Source: a virus. Taken from it: DNA of 22,976 nt. Positions 13,669 through 21,306 of this stretch are shown in pieces. Positions within the stretch are counted from its first letter, which is position 1, and every line of letters begins with the position of its first letter. The translations under genes were made by a program, and so were the position numbers. The notes under the pieces were generated by a model. It saw nothing but the letters and a program-made list of their open reading frames with translations, was not told the DNA's origin and made no database searches. The DNA is taken from IMG/VR virus record IMGVR_UViG_3300017990_000058, positions 1 to 22,976 of that record, one strand, 5' to 3'.

Positions 13669-13875
13669 TCACAAGCCTTGTGGTACTTGATTCTCAAGAT
13701 ACCACTCAGCAAATGCTTTCATCTTTTCACGTGGTATGCTTATTCTGACATACGGACTTATTTCAATAATTGCACTTGTCCCATTGGCAGTAAAACTATA
13801 ATTGTTGAACGCAATTCCCTGTTCATTTAAACCTGTTCTTAACTGCAACAATGATTCGCAATCACATGGTCTCAT
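13669..13875 (-). CDS. hypothetical protein, 68 aa
   Basis: A 68-residue protein (begins MRPCDCESLLQLRTGLNEQG) with Cys4 and Cys6, a beta-rich centre (AIIEISPYVRISIPREKM) and a C-terminal helix KAFAEWYLENQV. Its ATG overlaps the DUF2800 stop as ATGA. A degraded copy of its 3' end lies 940 bases downstream, on the far side of the Ala/Trp-repeat gene. The family is not recognised. Confidence 0.65.
   Translation of the reverse strand: MRPCDCESLLQLRTGLNEQGIAFNNYSFTANGTSAIIEISPYVRISIPREKMKAFAEWYLENQVPQGL
13684..13723. repeat. intact copy of the 40-bp duplicated segment
   Basis: This is the copy inside the 68-residue gene that corresponds to 12743-12782: 35 of 40 bases match, in the same orientation. 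Together the two form a direct repeat framing the GC-rich cassette. Confidence 0.7.
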
Positions 13876-15074
13876 GATTTTTCCTCTTTACTCATGTGCT
13901 CCTCAAAATCATGTGCTGCGTTAACTAAAATAGCTTTCTTAGGACTTGATTCAGGAGCTATTGTAGGATTACCTTTTATATAGTCAATGTAGCTTGTGAG
14001 TTTTTCATGTTTTTTCTTATCGATGATTTTAAGTACTTGCGGCGGTGATTTGAGTTTCTTGGTAAAAATGTCACCTACTTTCATTCTAAACTCTTTTCGA
14101 AGCACGTCTTTCATTACAGACTCATCTTTCCACTTTCTGGTCACCCGTCCTTCTACAAGTTTGAAATCGTCAATAGGGATGCCTTTGAGCAGCAACCCGT
14201 GCGCATGAACTCTTACATTAGTAATCCACGTTTCTAAAAACTTCAACAACTGCAGTGCTTTGGAGATGTCTGTGTTTGATAGTTTAAATGGATCTGTCAT
14301 CTCCTGTTCATACGTGTTAACTTGTGTAGCATCAAATGTTTTAAATTCTTGTCTTGCGACGTTTAATGCCAGCTCAGCTTGATATTTGCACGTACCGCTT
14401 GCAGTGCACCAGCGACATGCTTCTTCTGATGCTTGGAATGTGGGATTTTTAGAATTTGCATTTTTGATGGCGGGCTGCACAATATTCTCAAGCCATAGCT
14501 TTAAGTCTCTTGGATCATGTTTTGCTATTTTATATTGATTACCGTCTCTATCACGCGGTTGAATAATGATTGTATGGATACTTTCATACGTTTCAAGTAA
14601 CTTCCCTGCAGCCATAATCGCGTATAGTTTTGGTTGCGGTGAATCTGCAGAAACAGAAACGCCTTTACCGCCTTTTAGATCTACAACAATAAGAGTGTCA
14701 AATTTTACATCAATTATACAATCAGCAGTACCGTATATATCTTTTGTTAAATAGACCTTTTTTTCATACGACATTTTTGCGTCGGGATACGTGTCTTTTA
14801 AATTCCAAATAGAGTCAATGTAAAAACGTACTGTGTCTTCAAATTCTTCAGTAAACACAATATCAAAACCGTCTATTTTAAATGTTTGTCCCAGCAATTG
14901 TGACGGGTCTAAATCTGGATCACGTAAACACTCTTCACTAATTTTATGCATCAAAGTTCCTTCTGCGGCATATATAGACGGTTTTGCATTTGAATAATCC
15001 TGTATAGACGCACTTCCAGGACATGTCAACCATCTTGAAGCAGAACTTGGACTTAAATAAGCGTGTTTGGCCAT
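13872..15074 (-). CDS. DUF2800 family Cas4/RecB-like nuclease
   Basis: A 400-residue protein of the DUF2800 family, a PD-(D/E)XK exonuclease related to Cas4 and RecB and common in phage replication operons. Visible: LSPSSASRWLTCPGS with Cys18; EGTLMHKISEE with His43; GTADCIIDV with Asp118; VVDLKGGKG with Asp132 and Lys134 as the D-x-K catalytic pair; and a Cys cluster ACRWCTASGTCK at about residue 220, fitting the Fe-S or zinc cluster of Cas4-like nucleases. The usual family length is close to this. The start overlaps the upstream stop as TAATG. The likely role is DNA-end processing for recombination with the SSB encoded in the same operon. Confidence 0.9.
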   Translation of the reverse strand: MAKHAYLSPSSASRWLTCPGSASIQDYSNAKPSIYAAEGTLMHKISEECLRDPDLDPSQLLGQTFKIDGFDIVFTEEFEDTVRFYIDSIWNLKDTYPDAKMSYEKKVYLTKDIYGTADCIIDVKFDTLIVVDLKGGKGVSVSADSPQPKLYAIMAAGKLLETYESIHTIIIQPRDRDGNQYKIAKHDPRDLKLWLENIVQPAIKNANSKNPTFQASEEACRWCTASGTCKYQAELALNVARQEFKTFDATQVNTYEQEMTDPFKLSNTDISKALQLLKFLETWITNVRVHAHGLLLKGIPIDDFKLVEGRVTRKWKDESVMKDVLRKEFRMKVGDIFTKKLKSPPQVLKIIDKKKHEKLTSYIDYIKGNPTIAPESSPKKAILVNAAHDFEEHMSKEEKS

Positions 15075-15358
15075 TATGCCCCCCTTTGTGCAGCGTTAAC
15101 AAATTTTGTGTATTCAGTCTCTTTGATGTCACTAACCTTCTTAGCATTAAACTTAGCTAAGAAGTCAATTGTTTTTTCTTGGCCTTGTTTATCAAGATAC
15201 GCAGCCAAAGCTGTACGCACATCGTCGATCGTTTTGGGCTCTTCAGTCTCTGATTTGGATAGTCCTTTAGGCTCTGGCCAGGCGGCAAGTTGGGCAACAG
15301 TTTGATTTAATTCGTCAATAGAGGCTTTTAGCTTTTTAATTTCATTTTCTAAACTCAT
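15074..15358 (-). CDS. first gene of the leftward operon, 94-aa coiled-coil protein
   Basis: A 94-residue protein: an N-terminal coiled coil (LENEIKKLKASIDELNQTVA), a Pro/Glu/Ser-rich linker, then a helical module (VRTALAAYLDKQGQEKTIDF) that ends KFVNAAQRGA. It has a strong ribosome site AAAAGGAGACGGATT and a promoter about 40 bases upstream. It is coupled to the DUF2800 nuclease by TAATG, a pairing that suggests a partner or regulator of the nuclease. The family is not named from sequence. Confidence 0.78.
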   Translation of the reverse strand: MSLENEIKKLKASIDELNQTVAQLAAWPEPKGLSKSETEEPKTIDDVRTALAAYLDKQGQEKTIDFLAKFNAKKVSDIKETEYTKFVNAAQRGA

Positions 15359-15398
15359 AATCCGTCTCCTTTTAAATAAATTGTTATTGTGTTATATG

Positions 15399-15427
15399 AA
15401 GCTACCATAAAATAAATGATTTGTAAA
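15399..15427 (-). promoter_or_regulatory. main leftward early promoter
   Basis: On the minus strand TTTACA (15427-15422), a 17-base spacer ending in TGG, then TAGCTT (15404-15399). TG directly before the -10 box gives an extended -10 character. The 5' leader before the 94-residue gene is about 35 bases. The -35 box forms half of a palindrome with the rightward promoter. Confidence 0.65.
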
Positions 15428-15445
15428 TACTTTTTTTTATTTACA
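15422..15445. repeat. palindrome joining the two divergent -35 boxes
   Basis: TGTAAATA (15422-15429) and its exact inverted copy TATTTACA (15438-15445) are separated by 8 bases, mostly T. Each arm contains the -35 box of one divergent promoter. A dimeric regulator bound here would control both operons at once. Confidence 0.6.
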
Positions 15446-15468
15446 TTGATAAAAAATGATGATAAAAC
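15440..15468 (+). promoter_or_regulatory. rightward promoter of the primase gene
   Basis: TTTACA (15440-15445), 17-base spacer ending in TGA, then TAAAAC (15463-15468), about 30 bases before the primase ATG. It shares -35 box, spacing and TG element with the other three candidate promoters. An ACAGTAA heptamer (15467-15473), the same as in the candidate origin, overlaps the -10 box. Confidence 0.65.
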
Positions 15469-15498
15469 AGTAAAAAATTCAAAAAATAGGATGAGAGT

Positions 15499-17823
15499 AT
15501 GACTCAAGAACGTTTTTATCAGGCAAACGAGTTTTTGAAGCTTTTAGATCCTAACACAACACAATTCACTTTTCAAACTTTTGACAATACAGATAACCGA
15601 AATCCTTCTTTAATCCATATCTTCCACGGCAGCTTAAGCCAGCATTGGGAACGATTGTGTCAACTCAATGAGCAAGGCGCTGGCATATATGTTACTATAA
15701 ATCGTACAGATCTTAAAGGCCGCAAAACTAAAAACATAACACATATACGGTCTGTGTTCTTTGAAAATGACGATGGAGTTAACCCGTCAAAAGTTCCATT
15801 TGATATGTCAATGGTAGTAAAGACCAGTCAAGGTCGCGGGCATATGTACTATTTGCTTGACGACGCTATCAGGATAAACGAAGAATCGTCGAAACAATTT
15901 CGAAATATTATGGAATATATGATCAGCCTGGGAAGCGACAAAAACGTAAAGGATTTAGCAAGAGTATTACGTCTCCCAGGTTTTTATAATCACTCACACG
16001 GCAAAAAAGAACTTGTTGAGCTCAAGCTAACAACAAAGTACCGCCATACATGGGAACAACTATGCAGTGTGTGCAAGTCAAAACAAGAAGCTGACGTTCT
16101 AGAACAATTAAACGTAGGTGATACGAAGAAGATCGTTGAAATAGCTCTTATATATTCAGCTTTACAAGCAATTGACCCAGATGAGTCATATGAAACGTGG
16201 TTAAAAATAGGTATGGCATTACATCATGAAAGCGGCGGCGGTAGTGAAGGACTTGAGTTATTTCATAAATGGAGTATAAAAGGTGCTAAATACCAGCAGG
16301 GCGATTGTTCAAAAAAGTGGAAAACATTTGAGCAAAAAGCAGATAGCGAGCACGATATAACGATTAGAACTTTGTTTAACGTCGCATATAATAGCGGTTG
16401 GTCAGGATCTTATTCTCTCCACGAACGATATATCAATCTGGAACGACATAGAAAACTTGATTTGATCAATCAACAATATGCTGTTATTTATATGGGTGAT
16501 GGTGTAAGAATTGTGCATAGAGGCTATTCTTCTATACGTCAATGGACAACTAAATTTTTTACAAAGCAAGACTTTGAATTAAAGCTTAAGAATCAATTCC
16601 TGCCATACGTCGTTTGGTCAAATCACGCAACTCCGCGTCAACTTCTCAAAATCAAGCCTGCTGCCACTGTTTGGCTTGAATGGTCTAAAAGACGTGAGTA
16701 CAAAGGTGTTGTGTTTAATCCTGATAATAAAATTCAACTTAGCAATGTGCCTCAGCAGCTTCCCAATACGAAATTCTATAATCTATATCTTGGTTTAGCA
16801 AATCCAGGGAAACCCGGAACTTGGCCTATGATAAAAGATCACATATACGAAATATGGTGTAAAAAAGATAAAGCAGCTTTTGAGTACGTGATTAATTGGC
16901 TATGTAATATGTTTCAAAATCCGGGAAGTCGCGGGCATACGTGCTTAGTACTAAAAAGCGACAAACAAGGCGCTGGTAAGAATATAATAACCGATATAAT
17001 CACTGAGGCATTTGGAGAACATGGTGTATCTGTGTCAAGCAACATAGGCTTAACGGGAAATTTTAACGCATTGTACGCTAAGTCTATATGCTTTGTTGCG
17101 TCAGAAGCGGTGTGGGCAGGGTCAAACAAGGCACGAAATATGTTAAAAGGCTATATAACGGATTCTCAGATTGAATGTGAAGAAAAATTTCATCCACGAT
17201 ATATAGTCAAAAATTGTAGTCATTTGATTTTTTTGTCCAATGAGGAGTGGAATGCTCCTGTGGAGTTAGGGGATAGACGATACTTTGTATTAGACGTAAG
17301 TAACAAATATGTGAAAAATTATGAATATTTTGACCAATTAGCTCATTGCATAAAACAAGGTGAAGGGGACGCGTTTATTCATTTTTTACGTACACATAAT
17401 CTCAATGGATTTAAACCGCAGCGTATGCCGCAAGTAATTTCTGAGGCTAAGATCGACAATATAATGCATGGTCTCGGATCTGTTGAAGCATATATTATGT
17501 CAGCTTTGCATGAAGGTACCTTCATAAACATTTTGGGTGAATACTCAGATGAACCTGTGGAGACTGAAGTGACGTATACTAATAAGCAGTTATATACAGC
17601 TTATTCAGAGTATGTGAAATCCGCCACAGGGATGCGTTATACGTTACAGTCTAAGGTTCACTTCTTTCGGAGATTTAGAAAATTTTTCGGTAGCGATGGA
17701 ATTTATCCCGCAAGACCTACAATTGAAGGAAAACAGCAAAGAGGTTTTAAGTTAGCGCCTATGAGCGATTTGCGCAAAATTGCAGAAAATGTTGTGGGAG
17801 GTAGCATAGAATGGCTAAATTAA
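15499..17823 (+). CDS. primase-helicase (RepB-type primase, PriCT-2, SF3-type helicase)
   Basis: A 774-residue multidomain replication protein. The N-terminal archaeo-eukaryotic-type primase shows GAGIYVTINRTD, VFFENDDGV (acidic residues 89-92), TSQGRGHMYY with His115, and LARVLRLPGFYN (about residue 158). A PriCT-2 domain follows at about 213-290 (LQAIDPDESYETWLKIGMAL, AKYQQGDCSKKWKTF). The helicase part has Walker A KQGAGKN (about residue 486), a ICFVASEAVW acidic motif, HLIFLSNEEW and GDRRYF, matching the DUF5906/D5-like AAA+ group. The ribosome site is AGGATGAGAGT. It is transcribed away from the rest of the replication genes and is followed at once by the repeat-rich candidate origin, where it probably acts. 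Confidence 0.93.
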   Translation: MTQERFYQANEFLKLLDPNTTQFTFQTFDNTDNRNPSLIHIFHGSLSQHWERLCQLNEQGAGIYVTINRTDLKGRKTKNITHIRSVFFENDDGVNPSKVPFDMSMVVKTSQGRGHMYYLLDDAIRINEESSKQFRNIMEYMISLGSDKNVKDLARVLRLPGFYNHSHGKKELVELKLTTKYRHTWEQLCSVCKSKQEADVLEQLNVGDTKKIVEIALIYSALQAIDPDESYETWLKIGMALHHESGGGSEGLELFHKWSIKGAKYQQGDCSKKWKTFEQKADSEHDITIRTLFNVAYNSGWSGSYSLHERYINLERHRKLDLINQQYAVIYMGDGVRIVHRGYSSIRQWTTKFFTKQDFELKLKNQFLPYVVWSNHATPRQLLKIKPAATVWLEWSKRREYKGVVFNPDNKIQLSNVPQQLPNTKFYNLYLGLANPGKPGTWPMIKDHIYEIWCKKDKAAFEYVINWLCNMFQNPGSRGHTCLVLKSDKQGAGKNIITDIITEAFGEHGVSVSSNIGLTGNFNALYAKSICFVASEAVWAGSNKARNMLKGYITDSQIECEEKFHPRYIVKNCSHLIFLSNEEWNAPVELGDRRYFVLDVSNKYVKNYEYFDQLAHCIKQGEGDAFIHFLRTHNLNGFKPQRMPQVISEAKIDNIMHGLGSVEAYIMSALHEGTFINILGEYSDEPVETEVTYTNKQLYTAYSEYVKSATGMRYTLQSKVHFFRRFRKFFGSDGIYPARPTIEGKQQRGFKLAPMSDLRKIAENVVGGSIEWLN

Positions 17824-17824
17824 T

Positions 17825-17842
17825 TTGTGCGAAACGCGCAAA
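17825..17842. repeat. 18-bp direct repeat, left copy
   Basis: TTGTGCGAAACGCGCAAA, matched by 18116-18133 with one difference (G to A). The unit is itself nearly palindromic (TTGTGCG/CGCGCAA). The two copies bracket the iteron-like region. A partial copy, TTTTTGCGCAAG, occurs near 17898. Confidence 0.75.
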
Positions 17843-17938
17843 TAGCACAGTAAGCACAGTAAAACTGGTCAAATGTACAGTAACTCGTACACTAACTTTT
17901 TGCGCAAGTGATTGAAATGTATTTATATTTCTTATTTA

Positions 17939-18036
17939 GTACAGTAAATACAGTAAATAATAAATTATATATGCTAACCTATTCTAGTACTTTTATCTAT
18001 AAGATAGATGAGCCCTTTTTACTGTATTTACTGTAC
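17939..18036. repeat. 19-bp perfect inverted repeat in the candidate origin
   Basis: GTACAGTAAATACAGTAAA (17939-17957) is repeated exactly in inverted form at 18018-18036, with 60 AT-rich bases between the arms. Each arm consists of two ACAGTAA units nine bases apart. Inside the spacer ATCTAT/ATAGAT (around 17996-18009) forms a further small hairpin. Confidence 0.85.
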
Positions 18037-18115
18037 ATTTTAACAGTATGGTGAATTATGTCAATAGCTTAACCTAGTACAATAAGAGAATTTTACTGTA
18101 CACTATACCGTATGG

Positions 18116-18133
18116 TTGTGCGAAACACGCAAA
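18116..18133. repeat. 18-bp direct repeat, right copy
   Basis: TTGTGCGAAACACGCAAA, one base different from the copy at 17825-17842, 291 bases away and in the same orientation. It marks the right edge of the repeat-rich region. Confidence 0.75.
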
Positions 18134-18164
18134 AAAAGTAAAGGGGGCATATAGGGAGGATATA

Positions 18165-18578
18165 GTGGCTACCTTAAAGAAATGCAGCATATTTCATTGC
18201 TACAACAAAACAACTAAGACCTATTGTAAGGAACATAATGCGTTTAATGAACAGTCTAACAGGCGGCGAGGCTCTTCGTATGAACGAGGTTACACTGTTA
18301 AGTGGCGTGTAGCGCGTCTTGACTACTTAAGTAAAAATCCGCTATGCGTAACATGCGCCAAAAGAGGAATAACTACATTTGCTACTGTGGTTGATCATAT
18401 AGTGCCGCATAAGGGGGACTACAAACTATTTTGGGATAGATCTAATTGGCAGTCTATGTGTAAGGTATGTCATGATAGTAAAACAGCCAAAGAAACAGAA
18501 GGATTTGGCAAACAAAAGCCAGATATAGGGCTTATCAATGCTAATAGGGGCCCTTCGCGTGGGGATACTGGTACATAA
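18165..18578 (+). CDS. HNH endonuclease next to terminase
   Basis: A 137-residue HNH nuclease of the type that sits beside the terminase of many cos phages and assists genome packaging (HK97 gp74-like). The core is at residues 61-106: C61-x2-C64, then VVDHIVPHKGD (Asp77-His78, His82), SNWQSMCKVCHDSKT with Asn94, C99-x2-C102 and His103. An extra N-terminal Cys/His set (C7, C12, C21, H24) may bind another zinc. The start is GTG with AGGGAGGATATA before it. It is not an intron-type homing nuclease: it does not interrupt a gene, and the terminase genes follow in order. Confidence 0.92.
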   Translation: MATLKKCSIFHCYNKTTKTYCKEHNAFNEQSNRRRGSSYERGYTVKWRVARLDYLSKNPLCVTCAKRGITTFATVVDHIVPHKGDYKLFWDRSNWQSMCKVCHDSKTAKETEGFGKQKPDIGLINANRGPSRGDTGT

Positions 18579-18961
18579 TGAAGGTGGCTATATATACAGA
18601 AACAGGTGGCTGTATACATGTAGAAAGGTAGTGGATACATGATTGAGGCACCAAAGAGTACAAGACACACATGCTATGCTAAGCTGTGGATTGCGCAGTG
18701 TGGCAGATACGGTTGTAGGCGCCGGGTTGATGTATTTTGGTTGTATTCTGGTGCTTTTGTATTGTGTAAGTTTATTTGTGTGTATGCACGTGCACAGTTT
18801 TGGTTGACACAACGTAACGCTGCAGCTGCTGTAGGTAATATCTGCAGTAAGTTTCTCTTACAGCTAGGTACCAGGGCCCCCTAAGTTTCTGGACGATACA
18901 GGACAGTAACCGGACATTCAGGTAACGCTACACAAAGACGATATTAAGTGGAGATGAGAAA
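18579..18961. other. gap between HNH and TerS; imperfect tandem repeats, possible packaging region
   Basis: There is no convincing gene. The left end holds an imperfect 22-base tandem repeat beginning GGTGGCT at 18583 and 18605, with a third weaker unit at 18627. Farther right are a palindrome TGCACGTGCA (18785-18794), a GC-rich box CCAGGGCCCCC (about 18871-18881) and a single ACAGTAA (18903-18909). An 81-codon open frame (18639-18884) has a mediocre ribosome site and no recognisable features. The place, between HNH and terminase, is where cos sites often lie, but no cos motif can be recognised by eye. Confidence 0.4.
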
Positions 18962-19477
18962 ATGGGTAACATAGTAGGTCAAGGACGTCGAAAGAAGCTC
19001 AAATCTTTACGTTCTCTTGAAAACGCAGCGTACACAGGAGATTCTCCTCCAAGGAAATATGTTAAATCAAAATTGCCGTCAGCTCCTCGATATTTAAGTG
19101 TGTCGGCAAAAAAAGAGTGGAGACGTGTGGGTAAATTATTACTAAAGCATAACTTGATTAGTCGATTGGACTTTACAGCGTTTGCTGCGTATTGTCAGGC
19201 GTATGGTTTATGGGTCGAAATTGAGGAGAGACTTAACATATTTAGACAAGACGGTGAAAATATCTTTAGTGATAAGAATAATAAGGAGCATGCATCTGAA
19301 ATTCAACAGCTTCTTAGGCTGTCTCAGCAAATGTCTACGCGCGTGCATAAGCTGTTGCAAGAATTTGGGCTTTCTCCATCAAGTAGAAGCAAAGTGCCTT
19401 TTGAAGAGGAGACAGAGGATAATCCGTATGAGCAGTGGAAAGAAGGAAAAAACGACACTAGTCCAGCGAAGAAGTAA
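18962..19477 (+). CDS. terS: terminase small subunit, P27 family
   Basis: A 171-residue small terminase resembling the P27 family. It has a basic N-terminus, PSAPRYLSVSAKKEWRRVGK (about residues 39-58), LLKHNLISRLDFTAFAAYCQ, an oligomerisation helix, and the typical end LLQEFGLSPSSRSKVPF. It recognises the packaging site and loads the large subunit. The ribosome site GGAGATGAGAAA is good. The 3' end overlaps the large-subunit start by 50 bases. Confidence 0.92.
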   Translation: MGNIVGQGRRKKLKSLRSLENAAYTGDSPPRKYVKSKLPSAPRYLSVSAKKEWRRVGKLLLKHNLISRLDFTAFAAYCQAYGLWVEIEERLNIFRQDGENIFSDKNNKEHASEIQQLLRLSQQMSTRVHKLLQEFGLSPSSRSKVPFEEETEDNPYEQWKEGKNDTSPAKK

Positions 19478-21200
19478 CTTTGATTATGAGGATCATCCTG
19501 CTGTTCGCTACGCGCTTGATGTTTGTAATGAGGTCATTTTAACTTGTGACTGGACTAAATTAGCAGTTGAACGCTATTTTTCTGATTGGGAAAGAGCAGA
19601 AAATGACGATCCGGAGTTTCCTTTTTATTTCGATGTTAACGCTGCTATTAGCGGAATAAAATTTTTTTCTTGGCTTCATCATTCAAAAGGTGAGTGGGCA
19701 GGGCAGACATTTGACTTACAGCCGTGGCAGCAATTTTATTTGTGGCAGTTGTTTGGGTGGAAGCGAAAGTCTGATAAGTCTAGACGATTTAGAACTTTTT
19801 ACTTATCTGTAGCAAGAAAAAACGGGAAAACGACTCTTGCAGCGGGATTGGGATTGTATTTTTTGGATGGAGACGGAGAACCGGGAGCTGAAGTTTATAG
19901 TGCTGCGACAAAATTTGATCAAGCAAAATTGACTCATATTGAAGCTGAACGAATGGTGAAGTCGTCTCGATTTTTGCGTGATCATATTACAATTCACGTT
20001 AATAATATTTTTTGTAAGAAAACAAATAGCTTTTTTAGAGCCTTAGGACGTGATCATGATAGTTTAGACGGGCTAAATATGTCGTGTGGTATTGTTGATG
20101 AACTTCACGCACATAAAACTCGTGATTTATGGGATGTGCTTGATACAGCAACAGGATCTCGTCGTCAGCCGTTACTGTTTACTATTACAACTGCAGGGTT
20201 TAATAAATACTCAATTTGTTATGAGATTCATACATACACACAGCAGATCTTAGAACAATCACAAGTTGATGATACGTTTTTAGGCGGTATTTATACTATA
20301 GATCCAGGAGATGATTGGACTGATCAGTCTATATGGATAAAAGCAAATCCTAGTTTAGGCGTTTGTACAAAGCTAAATGATGTACAACGTAAGTTTAAAA
20401 AAGCGTCTGCAATTGCTGCTGCTCAAAATTCATTTATGCGTTTACATTTAAATATGTGGACTGAATCTGAGACTCGTTGGATTACAAATACGACTTGGTT
20501 GACAGCAGGATCTGATTTTAATCACAGTCTTTTACGGGGTCAGCAGTGTTGTGCAGGGCTTGACTTATCTACTACAACTGACGTTTCTGCGTTTATTCTT
20601 GTATTTCCGCCTACGTATAAAATTGATACATATAACGTTTTGTGTAGATTTTTTATTCCCTTAGACAATATTCATAAACGTGTCAGGAAAGATAAGGTTC
20701 CATTTGATGTTTGGATTGATGAAGGTTTTGTAACTGCAACTCCAGGAAAAGTAATTGACTATTCGTATATTATTGAACAAATAGAAAGAGACTCGTATGA
20801 TTATGACTTAAGAACTATTGCATTTGACCGATGGGGCGCAACAAAAATATCACAAGACATACAAGATCTTGGTTATGAAATGTTTTCTGACGCGAAGTCT
20901 AAAAAACGATTACAAAATCGATTACTATTTCCTTTTGGACAAGGATATAAGAGCATGAGTCCGCCAATGAAAGAATTGGAAAAACTTATAATTTCTCAAA
21001 AATTAGATCACGGTAATAATCCAGTTTTAACATGGATGTGTTCTAATGTTGTTACAAGAGAGGATCCCGCAGGAAATATTAAGCCTGATAAGTCAACATC
21101 TGTTGATAGAATCGATGGAATTGTTGCGCTAATTATGGCATTAGACGCTGCTTTAAAGTTAAAACCTAAGATGAAGATTAAAATGCCTAGCGTAGCATAA
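19428..21200 (+). CDS. terL: terminase large subunit
   Basis: A 590-residue large terminase of the Terminase_1 (HK97/P27-associated) type, the packaging ATPase and nuclease. The ATPase part has an LQPWQQFYLWQLFGW adenine-binding segment, Walker A in ARKNGKTT (about residue 128) and Walker B CGIVDELH (Asp-Glu near 223). The RNase H-like nuclease has GLDLSTTTDVSAF (Asp near 378), IAFDRWGA, and a C-terminal SVDRIDGIVAL (Asp near 561). The start at 19428 has AGAGG before it and overlaps TerS by 50 bases. The open frame continues upstream inside terS, but that part reads as an out-of-frame shadow without family similarity. Confidence 0.95.
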   Translation: MSSGKKEKTTLVQRRSNFDYEDHPAVRYALDVCNEVILTCDWTKLAVERYFSDWERAENDDPEFPFYFDVNAAISGIKFFSWLHHSKGEWAGQTFDLQPWQQFYLWQLFGWKRKSDKSRRFRTFYLSVARKNGKTTLAAGLGLYFLDGDGEPGAEVYSAATKFDQAKLTHIEAERMVKSSRFLRDHITIHVNNIFCKKTNSFFRALGRDHDSLDGLNMSCGIVDELHAHKTRDLWDVLDTATGSRRQPLLFTITTAGFNKYSICYEIHTYTQQILEQSQVDDTFLGGIYTIDPGDDWTDQSIWIKANPSLGVCTKLNDVQRKFKKASAIAAAQNSFMRLHLNMWTESETRWITNTTWLTAGSDFNHSLLRGQQCCAGLDLSTTTDVSAFILVFPPTYKIDTYNVLCRFFIPLDNIHKRVRKDKVPFDVWIDEGFVTATPGKVIDYSYIIEQIERDSYDYDLRTIAFDRWGATKISQDIQDLGYEMFSDAKSKKRLQNRLLFPFGQGYKSMSPPMKELEKLIISQKLDHGNNPVLTWMCSNVVTREDPAGNIKPDKSTSVDRIDGIVALIMALDAALKLKPKMKIKMPSVA

Positions 21201-21207
21201 GTTTTCC

Positions 21208-21236
21208 TTTACATTATTTAATTTATTTGATATATA
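21208..21236 (+). promoter_or_regulatory. candidate promoter ahead of the portal genes
   Basis: TTTACA (21208-21213), 17-base spacer ending in TGA, then TATATA (21231-21236), in an AT-rich gap just after terL. It shows the same -35 box, spacing and TG element as the primase promoter, so it probably belongs to the same promoter class. It would drive the 49-residue membrane protein and the portal. Confidence 0.55.
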
Positions 21237-21306
21237 AAATATAATTTAGTGTGTACTGTTGAAAACTGGAGAAGATTGGGATTTTTTGTGATGTAGAGAA
21301 TACACA

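Larger units (their letters stand above)
17824..18136. other. candidate replication origin with iteron-like repeats
   Basis: A gene-free region holding eight exact ACAGTAA heptamers: five on the plus strand (17847, 17856, 17877, 17941, 17950) and three inverted (TTACTGT at 18019, 18028, 18093). Three pairs are spaced exactly nine bases apart. It also contains a 19-bp perfect inverted repeat, an AT-rich core and 18-bp flanking direct repeats. Lying directly after the primase-helicase, it has the make-up of an iteron origin. A transcription-control region for HNH/terminase genes is the alternative. Between 18137 and 18164 only the HNH ribosome site (AGGGAGG) is seen. Confidence 0.6.

Noticed and set aside
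18804-18832. TTGACA upstream of TerS as a promoter
   Set aside because: No acceptable -10 box at 16-18 bases (best TGCTGT).
18639-18884. 81-codon plus-strand open frame between HNH and TerS
   Set aside because: Mediocre ribosome site, no recognisable domain and a composition like the repeat-bearing gap; possible but not supportable.
19182-19427. Upstream extension of the large terminase frame
   Set aside because: It lies inside terS in another frame, shows no terminase similarity, and the ATG at 19428 has its own ribosome site.
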